DNA of 64,000 bases, taken from NCBI RefSeq assembly GCF_001592755.1, contig NZ_LUKF01000002.1, positions 121,435 through 185,434 on the forward strand, written 5' to 3'. Positions 52,148 to 59,986 of this stretch are shown one piece after another. The stretch's first letter is position 1. Each line of letters opens with the position of its first letter. The position numbers were made by a program, and so were the translations under genes. Source of the stretch: Bdellovibrio bacteriovorus (GTDB lineage: Bacteria > Bdellovibrionota > Bdellovibrionia > Bdellovibrionales > Bdellovibrionaceae). The notes under the pieces are model-generated. The model was not told the origin of the DNA and searched no databases. It saw only the letters and a program-made list of their open reading frames with translations.

Positions 52148-52576
52148 CTACTTCCCTTCTTGAAGATTTTTAAATTCTTCTTCGGTTAAGGAATCTGGTT
52201 TGGTCTTGGCGTGAGCTTTAAACTTCTTATTCGCTGTTTCTACAACATCAATGATGGTCACCTTACCGTCTGGTCTAGAAGGCTTCACATGACCTATCCA
52301 TGAAGGTAAATGCTTCGCTTCATCTTGATCCAGACGTCGGTCTTTGTTTTTATCTAAAGCCTGAAAATGATCACAGACCTGGTCGCGATATTCATCATCC
52401 GTGATTTCATCTGGAATCACATCAATAGGAAGAGGAGCATTGTTCTTCAGAGTTGAGCTTGAACAGCCAATGAGAGTAGTGAAAGTTCCCGCTAGCAAAG
52501 TACAGACAAGATGATATTTAATTGTGTGCATACTCGATTGAAGCACACCTCTTTTTTTAGCTGTAGTAAAACTCAT
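52148..52576 (-). CDS. EF-hand lipoprotein
   Basis: Predicted lipoprotein of up to 142 residues with a lipobox LIGC followed by SSSTLKNN. It holds one canonical EF-hand calcium loop, DKNKDRRLDQDE (acidic residues at positions 1, 5, 9 and 12, Asn at 3), and a second weaker candidate (DGKVTIIDVVE). Start 52576 is chosen for GAGAGGAAG upstream; ATG 52531 would give a more standard signal length. It is transcribed with the 529-residue exported protein and may lend it calcium binding. Confidence 0.75.
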   Translation of the reverse strand: MSFTTAKKRGVLQSSMHTIKYHLVCTLLAGTFTTLIGCSSSTLKNNAPLPIDVIPDEITDDEYRDQVCDHFQALDKNKDRRLDQDEAKHLPSWIGHVKPSRPDGKVTIIDVVETANKKFKAHAKTKPDSLTEEEFKNLQEGK

Positions 52577-52919
52577 ATCTTCCTCTCTATTTCCGGACCG
52601 CCCGTCCTTGCACTTAAATGAAGCAAGCAGAGGGCCACACGTCACAACCTCCGTAACGAATAAATAGAAGATGATCGTACTAAAATGAGAGTCTGCCGAG
52701 ATACCGACCGTCAGAGCTGTTGGCGGACCGGCAGATTAAAAACGTCATAGTTGTCCATTAAAATGTCTGTTAGATAGCGACCGCAGGACTCACTCCAATC
52801 GCGTCAGTTTTTTCGACCCCAGAATTTTGACAGCTCGACTTTGCGTTTCTGGTGTTCGTCTTTTCTTTCCTGTTTAAATCTTCAGACCACCCAAATATTT
52901 ACCGAAACACGGAGGAAAA
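52577..52919. other. 343-base gap with a long inverted repeat
   Basis: No gene is visible between the EF-hand lipoprotein and the lectin gene. It holds an inverted repeat TCTGCCG (52692-52698) / CGGCAGA (52729-52735) with a partly paired interior (CCGACC against GGCGG). A TTGACA at 52827 has no good -10 at 17 bases. An operator, an RNA hairpin or an unannotated small RNA are all possible. Confidence 0.4.
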
Positions 52920-53837
52920 ATGCGTTTAACCTTGGTCACAATGCTGCTCTTACTCTTATCTCTTTCAACTCATGCTGGACAGGATCCTGGTTCTGTCATC
53001 CGCGACAAGCACGAAGACCCAAAACCACCAGCCTGGTCGGATTGGACTTCGATTGGCGGTATGGCAACATCCGATCCAGCGGCTTGTTCCCTTTCTGGAT
53101 TCAGAACTTTCGTCTTTGTTCGTGGCGGAGACAATGCCCTCTGGATGCGTTACTGGAATGGCAGCTACTGGGCGGCTTGGGTATCTCTGGGAGGAGTTTT
53201 AACATCGTCTCCTTCAGCTACCTGTCACGGATCTCGCATTGATGTGTTTGCACGGGGACTAGATGGTGCTCTTTGGCAACGTACTTTTAGATCTAATAGT
53301 TGGCGTCCTTGGGTCTCTTTAGGTGGAGCTCTTGCCGCGAACTCGGGTCCGGGCTCTGCGGCTTGGTCAGGCAATCGTCTGCATGTTTTTGTTCGCGGCA
53401 CTGACAATGCTTTATGGCGCAAATCTTTTGTTGCTAACAACTGGTCCGCTTGGCAATCCTTAGGAGGAGTTTTAACTTCCGATCCTGCGGCAGCCGCGTG
53501 GGCTAATGGACGTTTAGACGTCTTTGTTCGTGGAACTGACAACGCTCTTTGGCACATTTGGTACACCAGCAGTGGCTGGTCCGTATGGGAGTCACTGGGT
53601 GGATACTTAACATCGTCCCCGGACGTGGCTTCTTGGGGCAATGGCCGCCTGGATGTTTTCGTTCGGGGTTCAGACAACGCTCTTTATCACAAATGGTTTC
53701 AATCAGGATGGTCTGATTGGGAAAGCCTGGGAGGTATTCTGACTTCAGGACCAGGCGCAAGTTCTTCCGCTCCCGGCCATGTTATGGTGTTTGTCCGAGG
53801 CACCGACAACACTATTTTTTATCGCAGTTATCGTTAA
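52920..53837 (+). CDS. Exported PLL-like beta-propeller lectin
   Basis: This is a 305-residue exported protein (signal peptide LVTMLLLLLSLSTHA) made of six tandem repeats of about 43-47 residues, each with W..W.SLGG.LTS.P and VFVRGTDNALW. This is the blade pattern of PLL-type (Photorhabdus) lectins, which form seven-bladed propellers that bind fucose or other sugars between blades. Here only six repeats are visible. ACGGAGG precedes the ATG. Sugar specificity is unknown; it could bind glycans of another cell or of the producer's matrix. Confidence 0.87.
   Translation: MRLTLVTMLLLLLSLSTHAGQDPGSVIRDKHEDPKPPAWSDWTSIGGMATSDPAACSLSGFRTFVFVRGGDNALWMRYWNGSYWAAWVSLGGVLTSSPSATCHGSRIDVFARGLDGALWQRTFRSNSWRPWVSLGGALAANSGPGSAAWSGNRLHVFVRGTDNALWRKSFVANNWSAWQSLGGVLTSDPAAAAWANGRLDVFVRGTDNALWHIWYTSSGWSVWESLGGYLTSSPDVASWGNGRLDVFVRGSDNALYHKWFQSGWSDWESLGGILTSGPGASSSAPGHVMVFVRGTDNTIFYRSYR
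53034..53834 (+). repeat. Six tandem lectin-blade repeats
   Basis: Repeat period about 130-140 bases in the lectin gene; each unit encodes W-x2-W-x-SLGG and, 25 residues on, the VFVRG-D/T-DNALW strand. The third unit is the longest. DNA similarity between units is high around the VRGTDNALW codons, which suggests unit duplication. Confidence 0.8.
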
Positions 53838-53843
53838 AATAAA

Positions 53844-53880
53844 AAAGGCGCTCCTTATTTGGAGGAGCGCCTTTAATTTT
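53844..53880. terminator. Bidirectional intrinsic terminator
   Basis: Stem AAAGGCGCTCC / GGAGCGCCTTT with T-rich flanks on both strands (AATTTTTTT on plus, TTTTATTTT on minus), between the convergent lectin and Cys-containing protein genes. Confidence 0.88.
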
Positions 53881-53895
53881 TTTCCTTTGAGAAAA

Positions 53896-54450
53896 TTATT
53901 TCAACTTCACAGTCACGATTTCACAGATGCTGCCTTGAAGCAAAGAAGCTCCACGGTAAATCGTCGCATCTAAAACAGAGCTGTCACGAAGAGCTTCATC
54001 ACGAGCCGACTCACACTCATCAAAGTAATGAGCGCAAACTCCGCCTTGATCTTTGTTTTCACAAACCCAATAGAATTTTTTTACAATCTTAGAATCAAAC
54101 TTCACGTCGGCTAGTTCCGAGTGCAATTCAACCGAGCATACGATTTTAGCACGCCCGTCTTCTTGAACATCGTTTGTCCAACGATAAGTGAAATTCTTGT
54201 ACTTCAACTCCACTCTCTGACTTTTGGCGATTTCGTTTTTACGAGCGTCAATATTGGCGATGAACTTTTCACAGCGCTCGCCCAATTCTTGAACTGTGCC
54301 TTTTTTACTCCAGTTCAGTACGCGGCCTGAGGGCTTTCCGAATGTGCAACGAGTGCCTTCTTCGTTACAACCAACACCTGTGTAATAAGGAGCCGCTTGG
54401 GCGATATTCCCTGCCACCAACAAGAAAAGAACAGCTAAAGTCTTCTTCAT
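53896..54450 (-). CDS. Exported Cys-containing protein
   Basis: This is a 184-residue exported protein (signal peptide TLAVLFLLVAGNIAQA) with eight cysteines, including CNEEGTRC and CENKDQGGVC, likely forming disulfides. ATG 54450 is set by AAAGG seven bases upstream. A 10-base palindrome AGATATATCT lies 18 bases before the start and may contain the -10. Family not recognised. Confidence 0.78.
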   Translation of the reverse strand: MKKTLAVLFLLVAGNIAQAAPYYTGVGCNEEGTRCTFGKPSGRVLNWSKKGTVQELGERCEKFIANIDARKNEIAKSQRVELKYKNFTYRWTNDVQEDGRAKIVCSVELHSELADVKFDSKIVKKFYWVCENKDQGGVCAHYFDECESARDEALRDSSVLDATIYRGASLLQGSICEIVTVKLK

Positions 54451-54608
54451 AGCAAAACCTTTCATTTAAGATATATCTGAACATTCGCCTTCTTAGCGAA
54501 ATGCGCGCCATTCTTAGAAGGCCTTTAGAAGCGTTTTAAGCTTAGTCAGGTGACGATTTATTTGACAGTGAAACCCGAAAGCGGCTGGTAACCCGTGGAA
54601 TACCCCAT

Positions 54609-55385
54609 TTACAGAAATTCGGATACGATCTTTAAAATCCGCTCGGGATTTTCACGATGAGGAACGTGGCCTGTATTTTCAAGCAGGAAAAGATGCGAAG
54701 ATCCTCCGGCGTATTGGCAGATAGTTTCGGGGAATTTTGCAGAACCGTATTCGTCGTTTTCGCCGTGAATAGCAAGAACGGGGCATTTTATTTTTTGTAA
54801 ATCAGTTTGCAAATTCCATGATAAAAATTCGCTAGAAAGCCATACTCCAGTCCAAGCATCTAAAACCCACTGTGTTTTTTCGCCATGGTAGCGAGCCAGT
54901 TTTGAGAATGCCTTCGGATCAGAAAAATCCTTCTTTGCCTGCGTAATGCCGTCGATGGTTCTTTGTTCGACGAAGGCTTGAGCAGATTCGGTAATCACAG
55001 CTTGCGTGGCTTGCGGGAATTGTCCGGCGATAGCCACTGCCATAGCTCCACCCACACTGTGCCCGAATAGCACAAATTCCGTTAGGTTCAATTCTTTTGC
55101 GATAAAGGGAAAATAAAATTCCGCTTCTTCATTGATAAAGCGAATGGAAGGACGTTCAACCCGTGCCGTTGACTTTCCAAAACCGAGCCGATCGTAGGCA
55201 ATCACGTCGCGGCCCGTGGTTTCACAAAGTCTCTGCGGAAAATCCTTCCAGAGTTCCACACAACCTAAGGAGTCGTGTAGTAGAACAATCGGTGCTCCCT
55301 TACTTTCGGCAGAGGACCACGTCTTCACAAAGAATTTCCCTTTGGGAATATGCACAAATTGTTCTGTTACTTGGATAAGAGCCAT
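54609..55385 (-). CDS. Alpha/beta hydrolase
   Basis: This 258-residue enzyme has the alpha/beta-hydrolase fold: oxyanion region LLHDSLGCVELW, nucleophile elbow GHSVGGAMAVA with Ser, the acid residue in HGENDEYG and the catalytic His in ENTGHVPHRENPERI. No signal peptide is seen. The exact substrate (ester, lactone or haloalkane) cannot be inferred. It stands alone on the minus strand. Confidence 0.9.
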   Translation of the reverse strand: MALIQVTEQFVHIPKGKFFVKTWSSAESKGAPIVLLHDSLGCVELWKDFPQRLCETTGRDVIAYDRLGFGKSTARVERPSIRFINEEAEFYFPFIAKELNLTEFVLFGHSVGGAMAVAIAGQFPQATQAVITESAQAFVEQRTIDGITQAKKDFSDPKAFSKLARYHGEKTQWVLDAWTGVWLSSEFLSWNLQTDLQKIKCPVLAIHGENDEYGSAKFPETICQYAGGSSHLFLLENTGHVPHRENPERILKIVSEFL

Positions 55386-55476
55386 AAATCTATTCCAGCA
55401 TCGTTCGCCTTTATCGTCATTACGCAGAGCTTGAATTCTGTTTACTCGTTTATCGCTTTAAGTTTATCCTTCTTTT

Positions 55477-55821
55477 ATGTCGGCTGGTGATTGGAAAGAA
55501 ATGTATTCTGCTGCCTCCTCAGGGAACATGGACCTGGTGCGGTACCATATTGAAAATGGCGTAAATCCTAATTATCAACATCCCGAAATTTTAGCGACTC
55601 CGCTGGTGGCGGCAATCTGTGCAGGTCATACGGATATCGCGCTTTATCTAATAGATAACAAAGCAGATCCAAATCTGAAATCCTTCTTTGATGATATGAC
55701 GGCCGTAGAGGCCGCCCTTAGGTACAGGAATGAGACAGTGATCGAAGAACTTAAAAAACGTGGAATTCAGACAAACCCATCTTTCTTTGGTAAAATCATC
55801 AATCGTTTGTTGGCGAAGTAA
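55477..55821 (+). CDS. Ankyrin-repeat protein
   Basis: This is a 114-residue cytosolic protein of about three ankyrin repeats (YSAASSGNMDLVRYHIENGVNPNYQH; ATPLVAAICAGHTDIALYLIDNKADPNL; MTAVEAALRYRNETVIEEL). These give a protein-binding surface. No ribosome-binding site is seen before the ATG. The partner is unknown. Confidence 0.85.
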   Translation: MSAGDWKEMYSAASSGNMDLVRYHIENGVNPNYQHPEILATPLVAAICAGHTDIALYLIDNKADPNLKSFFDDMTAVEAALRYRNETVIEELKKRGIQTNPSFFGKIINRLLAK

Positions 55822-55912
55822 AAGCCGTCTCGAATACAACCGCTCACGGACCAGAACGCAGCTCACATTCATCAATTGTGACGAACACTTCACACTGTAG
55901 TCCTTAGTATAT

Positions 55913-55920
55913 GCCGATAA
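55913..55920 (+). promoter_or_regulatory. FliA-type -10 octamer before the fibre gene
   Basis: A perfect GCCGATAA ends seven bases before ATG 55928, as at 17771 and 39260. A good -35 TAAA element is not seen 15 bases upstream, so this match is weaker than the other two. Confidence 0.45.
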
Positions 55921-55927
55921 GTAAAGC

Positions 55928-58900
55928 ATGGAACTAAGGTACGTCACTGGTATAACCATCTCATTATTAATATCGTTTTTATCCGCAAGCGCACTTGCAG
56001 CTCCGCCGGCTCTGACTTTTCAGGGACGCATTTTAAAAACGGACGGAACCCCCTTAGAGTATTCTAACGTCAGCTTTATTTTTCAAATCACAGATCCTTC
56101 AGGTCACTGTGTGATTTATCAAGAGCAAGTGACCGGCGTAAATATGGAGAATTCCAAAGGCATCTTTGATGTTCCCATCGGAAAAGGCGGCGTGAACTAT
56201 CCTTTAAGTGGTGGCTTTACGGTTCTTGATGCTTTTAACAACGCGTCTCCTTTCACTTGCGGAGCCTGCAGTGGTTATAGTTGTACCGACAGCACAAGTA
56301 CTTACAACGCTGTTCAAACAGATGGTCGATTGTTGCGTGTGCAATTTCACGACGGCACGGCTTGGCGTTTGATTTCTCCGGACAACGTGATTCGCTCTGT
56401 GCCCTACTCTGCATTTTCTCACTCTGCAAATAAACTTGGAACCAATGTCGCTTCAGACTTTCTTTTAAAGGCAGGTCTTCCGACTTGTAATGCCGGTGAG
56501 TTTTTAACTTGGAATGGAGCAGCCCTAACTTGTGCTGCCGTCAGCGGAGCCAGTGGCGGGACCGTCACCAACGTGACTTCGACGAATTCATATCTAAATG
56601 TAGCTAACGGCACATCGACTCCGGCATTAACTTTAAACGTCGGCACGACCGCGGGCACCGTCGCGGCTGGCGATGATTCTCGCTTTACAAATTCTCGCCC
56701 CCCGAACGGAAGCGCTGGCGGAGACCTCAGCGGAAGTTATCCGAATCCCACAGTTCAAAAAATTCAGAACACAGCCGTTGCAAGTTCGGCTCCTTCAAGC
56801 GGCCAATATTTCAAATTCGACGGAACCTCTTGGGCCGGAGCGGCCATTGCTATTAGTGATGTCAACAATCTGACAACAACACTAGGAACGTATTTAACCA
56901 TGGCGGCATTTAATTCAGCTGTCGGTTCAGGGAACTGCGCAAGTCACCAAACTCCTTATTGGAATTCCGTCAGCAGTTCTTTTCAATGTCAGGCGATCAA
57001 TGTTTCCGTTGCCGGTGATATCAGCGGCAGTATTGGTGCCGTGTCCGTCAACAAAATCAAAGGCGTTGATGTCGATACGACAGGATTAACCACGGGACAA
57101 GTTCTAAAATACGATGGCACGAAATGGGCTCCGGCGAGTGATAGCAATGCTGGAGGGACCGTGACAAGTGTTACAGCAGGAACGGGCCTTTCAGGTGGAA
57201 CGATCACTACGACCGGAACTGTTTCATTGGCAAATACATCTGTGAGTGCCGGAAGCTATGGCAGTGCTACTCAAGTGGCTACTTTCACTGTCGATGCTCA
57301 GGGTCGATTGACCTCCGCCGGAAATGCAGCGATCCCGACTGCCAGCGGAACAACAACAGGTCTTTTATCTTCAACGGATTGGACGGCTTTCAATAGTAAA
57401 CTAGGTACGACTTCAAGTTTTAGCGGCGATATCTCGGGCACTTATAATTCAACAAGCGTTGATAAAATCAAAGGTCGCAGTGTGTCTGCAACGGCTCCCA
57501 CATCTGCTCAGTTCCTGGTCTATGATGGTTCAACACAATATGTGCCGGTATCATTAAGTGGCGATGCGACGATGGCCGCTAATGGCGCTATCACTTTGAA
57601 GAACACGGGCACTGCTGGCACCTACGCAAAAGTGACCACGGATGCGCAAGGAAGAGTGACCTCCGGAAGTACGCTTGCTGCTTCGGATATTCCAAATTTA
57701 GATTGGTCCAAAATCACCTCCGGTAAGCCAACGACTTTAAGTGGCTACGGCGTCACGGATGCCCTTCAAAACGCCGGGGCCACACCCAGCGTGCAAACAG
57801 GAACAGTCGCTGCTCGACCTGCAGCGGGAACAGCCGGCCGACTTTACGTTGGGTCTGATGACAACACTCTTTATCGCGACACAGGTTCTGCGTGGGTGAA
57901 AATTGGAGATGGAACTGGAACTGCTGGAGCTTTGACGGCGGTCACGGCAAGTGCGCCATTGGCATCCAGCGGAGGTACGACTCCAAATATCACGATCGCT
58001 CAAGCTGACACGAATACAAACGGCTATTTAAGCTCTACTGATTGGAATACATTCAACAGCAAATTGGGAACATCTTCAACATTTGCCGGAGACGTCAGCG
58101 GAACTTCAAGCACTACGAGTGTGGATCGCATCAAAGGCAAATCCGTTTCGCCAGCAGCTTATGCTGCAGGACAGACTTTGCGTTATGATGGTACAAACTG
58201 GGTCAATGCAGCTTTAGGTTTTGCAGATCTTTCGGGCAGCGTGACGACAGCACAACTTCCTGTCGTGCCCGTCTCTAAAGGCGGTACTGGCGTCAGCACT
58301 TTGACGGCAGATCGTTTGCTTGTCAGTAATGCCACGGGTTCGGCTGTAAGTGAGTTTAACTGTGCGATGGGACAGCTTATTACTTTTGATGCTTCGGGAG
58401 TGATGGGATGTACAACTTATGCTTCCCTTCCTTTTTATGCTAACGGTGGGAACTCGTTTGGTGGTAACGCCGTTATTGGAACCAATGATGCTTACAACCT
58501 TGGGTTTGAAACTGGTGGCACGACTCGCATGACTATTCAGAATTCGAATGGATATGTTGGTATTGGAACTGCTACTCCAACTCGCGTACTTGAATTGAAC
58601 TTTAATACGACGACTTCGAATGGATTTCAGTCAACGAATACAAATACTGCCGGTTCTTCATCGATCACTCTGGCCGTAGGCACAAATCAAGTTTATCTAG
58701 GCACCTGGGGTACAACGTCCCCAGCAGGCATGGTCACTTACCTTCAATCAACGGCCACGAACACGTTTGATATAAGTACCCATTTAGCCCAACCTATTAC
58801 AATCTCCACTAACAAAAGTTCGGGCGCTGCCGCATCTGAAAGAATGCGCTTCACTTCGGCGGGACTTATCGGGGTCGGCACGAACAATCCGTCGGCGAAT

Positions 58901-59974
58901 TTTCACATCGCAGGCAACTTACTCACTGGAAGCGCAACGACTCAGAAAGTAGTCAGTACGAACACGACTTCGACGGCAACTTCAAACATCAATAGTGCAG
59001 GCTTTTACCAATACGTCGATAACAGCACCGCCAATTCTAATTCGAATCAGGTTCTTCGTGTCGAGTATATTCGAAATCCAGCGGCCACCGGTGTGCCGAC
59101 TTCATTTGATGCTTTGATTACCGCGGCAAATGCAAACATCAATTCCAATGCACCTTACAACCTGCGCGGCGTAAATGTCGAAGGTCCCATCGTAGCCACC
59201 GGGGTGACGCTAAATACTTGGAGAGGCGTTTCCATTGGAGCCCCATCGGGTGCGGGAACTGTTACGAACAGATACGCGCTGGTCACCGATCCTGCCGCAG
59301 GATTTGTCGGGTTAGGAACTGTGACACCTCAAGCGCAGCTTCACATAACGAGTGCAAACAGTTATGCCGCTATTATGTTAGGTAACGATGGTGGCAGTAA
59401 CAATATTCATATGACCCACGAAGTGGATGGCACTTTCGCTTTGTTTAACGGCACCGTGGGCGCCGGTACGACTTTATTGTCCATTACTGCTGCGGGAAAT
59501 GGCTGGCTGAAAGGGACTCTGACTCAAGCCTCGGATGTTCGACTAAAAAAAGACATTCAGACAATGCCTGAAGAATTGAATAAAATTCTTCAAATTCGCC
59601 CCGTGACTTATCACTGGAAAGAGGAAAGTCGCAGCAAAGAAAAACAAATTGGTTTCATTGCTCAAGAAGTTGAAAAAATTTATCCGGAACTTGTGCAAAA
59701 CAACCGTGATGGAAATAAGTCGGTGGCTTACTCAAATTTCGTAGCTCCGATCATTAAGGCTCTTCAAGAGTTCTATGCGCAGTGGTCAAACCACAGTCAA
59801 AAGATTGATCGCGAAATAGCATCCATCCAAGAGGAAAATAGCTCCTTAAAAAGGCATGTTCAACAAACGCAGCAAGAGCTTGAGCGAGTCAAAAAAGACA
59901 ATCTTCAAAAAGAAAAAGAACTGCAAGAAATGAAAGCCCGCTTAGAAAGAATCGAAAAAAGTCTTTCTAAGTAG
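55928..59974 (+). CDS. Large tail-fibre-like surface protein with S74 chaperone domain
   Basis: Predicted exported fibre of 1,348 residues. After a signal peptide (ISLLISFLSASALA) comes an N-terminal domain (about 28-190) with the common ALTFQGRIL start. A long repeat-rich shaft follows (about 200-880) with GGTVTSVTAGTGLSGG motifs and four copies of a GDxSG...KIKG...YDGTxW unit. Then come a glycine/threonine-rich tip region and a C-terminal S74 intramolecular chaperone (about 1,200-1,285; SDVRLKKDI). The last 65 residues form a coiled coil. In phage fibres the chaperone trimerises the shaft and cuts itself off. Similar trimeric adhesins have been described in Bdellovibrio as prey-recognition fibres. 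No phage genes are nearby. Confidence 0.87.
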   Translation: MELRYVTGITISLLISFLSASALAAPPALTFQGRILKTDGTPLEYSNVSFIFQITDPSGHCVIYQEQVTGVNMENSKGIFDVPIGKGGVNYPLSGGFTVLDAFNNASPFTCGACSGYSCTDSTSTYNAVQTDGRLLRVQFHDGTAWRLISPDNVIRSVPYSAFSHSANKLGTNVASDFLLKAGLPTCNAGEFLTWNGAALTCAAVSGASGGTVTNVTSTNSYLNVANGTSTPALTLNVGTTAGTVAAGDDSRFTNSRPPNGSAGGDLSGSYPNPTVQKIQNTAVASSAPSSGQYFKFDGTSWAGAAIAISDVNNLTTTLGTYLTMAAFNSAVGSGNCASHQTPYWNSVSSSFQCQAINVSVAGDISGSIGAVSVNKIKGVDVDTTGLTTGQVLKYDGTKWAPASDSNAGGTVTSVTAGTGLSGGTITTTGTVSLANTSVSAGSYGSATQVATFTVDAQGRLTSAGNAAIPTASGTTTGLLSSTDWTAFNSKLGTTSSFSGDISGTYNSTSVDKIKGRSVSATAPTSAQFLVYDGSTQYVPVSLSGDATMAANGAITLKNTGTAGTYAKVTTDAQGRVTSGSTLAASDIPNLDWSKITSGKPTTLSGYGVTDALQNAGATPSVQTGTVAARPAAGTAGRLYVGSDDNTLYRDTGSAWVKIGDGTGTAGALTAVTASAPLASSGGTTPNITIAQADTNTNGYLSSTDWNTFNSKLGTSSTFAGDVSGTSSTTSVDRIKGKSVSPAAYAAGQTLRYDGTNWVNAALGFADLSGSVTTAQLPVVPVSKGGTGVSTLTADRLLVSNATGSAVSEFNCAMGQLITFDASGVMGCTTYASLPFYANGGNSFGGNAVIGTNDAYNLGFETGGTTRMTIQNSNGYVGIGTATPTRVLELNFNTTTSNGFQSTNTNTAGSSSITLAVGTNQVYLGTWGTTSPAGMVTYLQSTATNTFDISTHLAQPITISTNKSSGAAASERMRFTSAGLIGVGTNNPSANFHIAGNLLTGSATTQKVVSTNTTSTATSNINSAGFYQYVDNSTANSNSNQVLRVEYIRNPAATGVPTSFDALITAANANINSNAPYNLRGVNVEGPIVATGVTLNTWRGVSIGAPSGAGTVTNRYALVTDPAAGFVGLGTVTPQAQLHITSANSYAAIMLGNDGGSNNIHMTHEVDGTFALFNGTVGAGTTLLSITAAGNGWLKGTLTQASDVRLKKDIQTMPEELNKILQIRPVTYHWKEESRSKEKQIGFIAQEVEKIYPELVQNNRDGNKSVAYSNFVAPIIKALQEFYAQWSNHSQKIDREIASIQEENSSLKRHVQQTQQELERVKKDNLQKEKELQEMKARLERIEKSLSK
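56719..58240 (+). repeat. Four fibre-shaft repeats
   Basis: Units begin near residues 264, 363, 499 and 721 of the fibre: GD(L/I/I/V)SG, a short variable stretch, V-x-KI(K/Q)G/N, then GQxLxYDGTxW. Two copies of LSSTDWxxFNSKLGT intervene. Such units build a triple beta-helical shaft. Confidence 0.75.
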
Positions 59975-59986
59975 GCTTTTTAGGAA

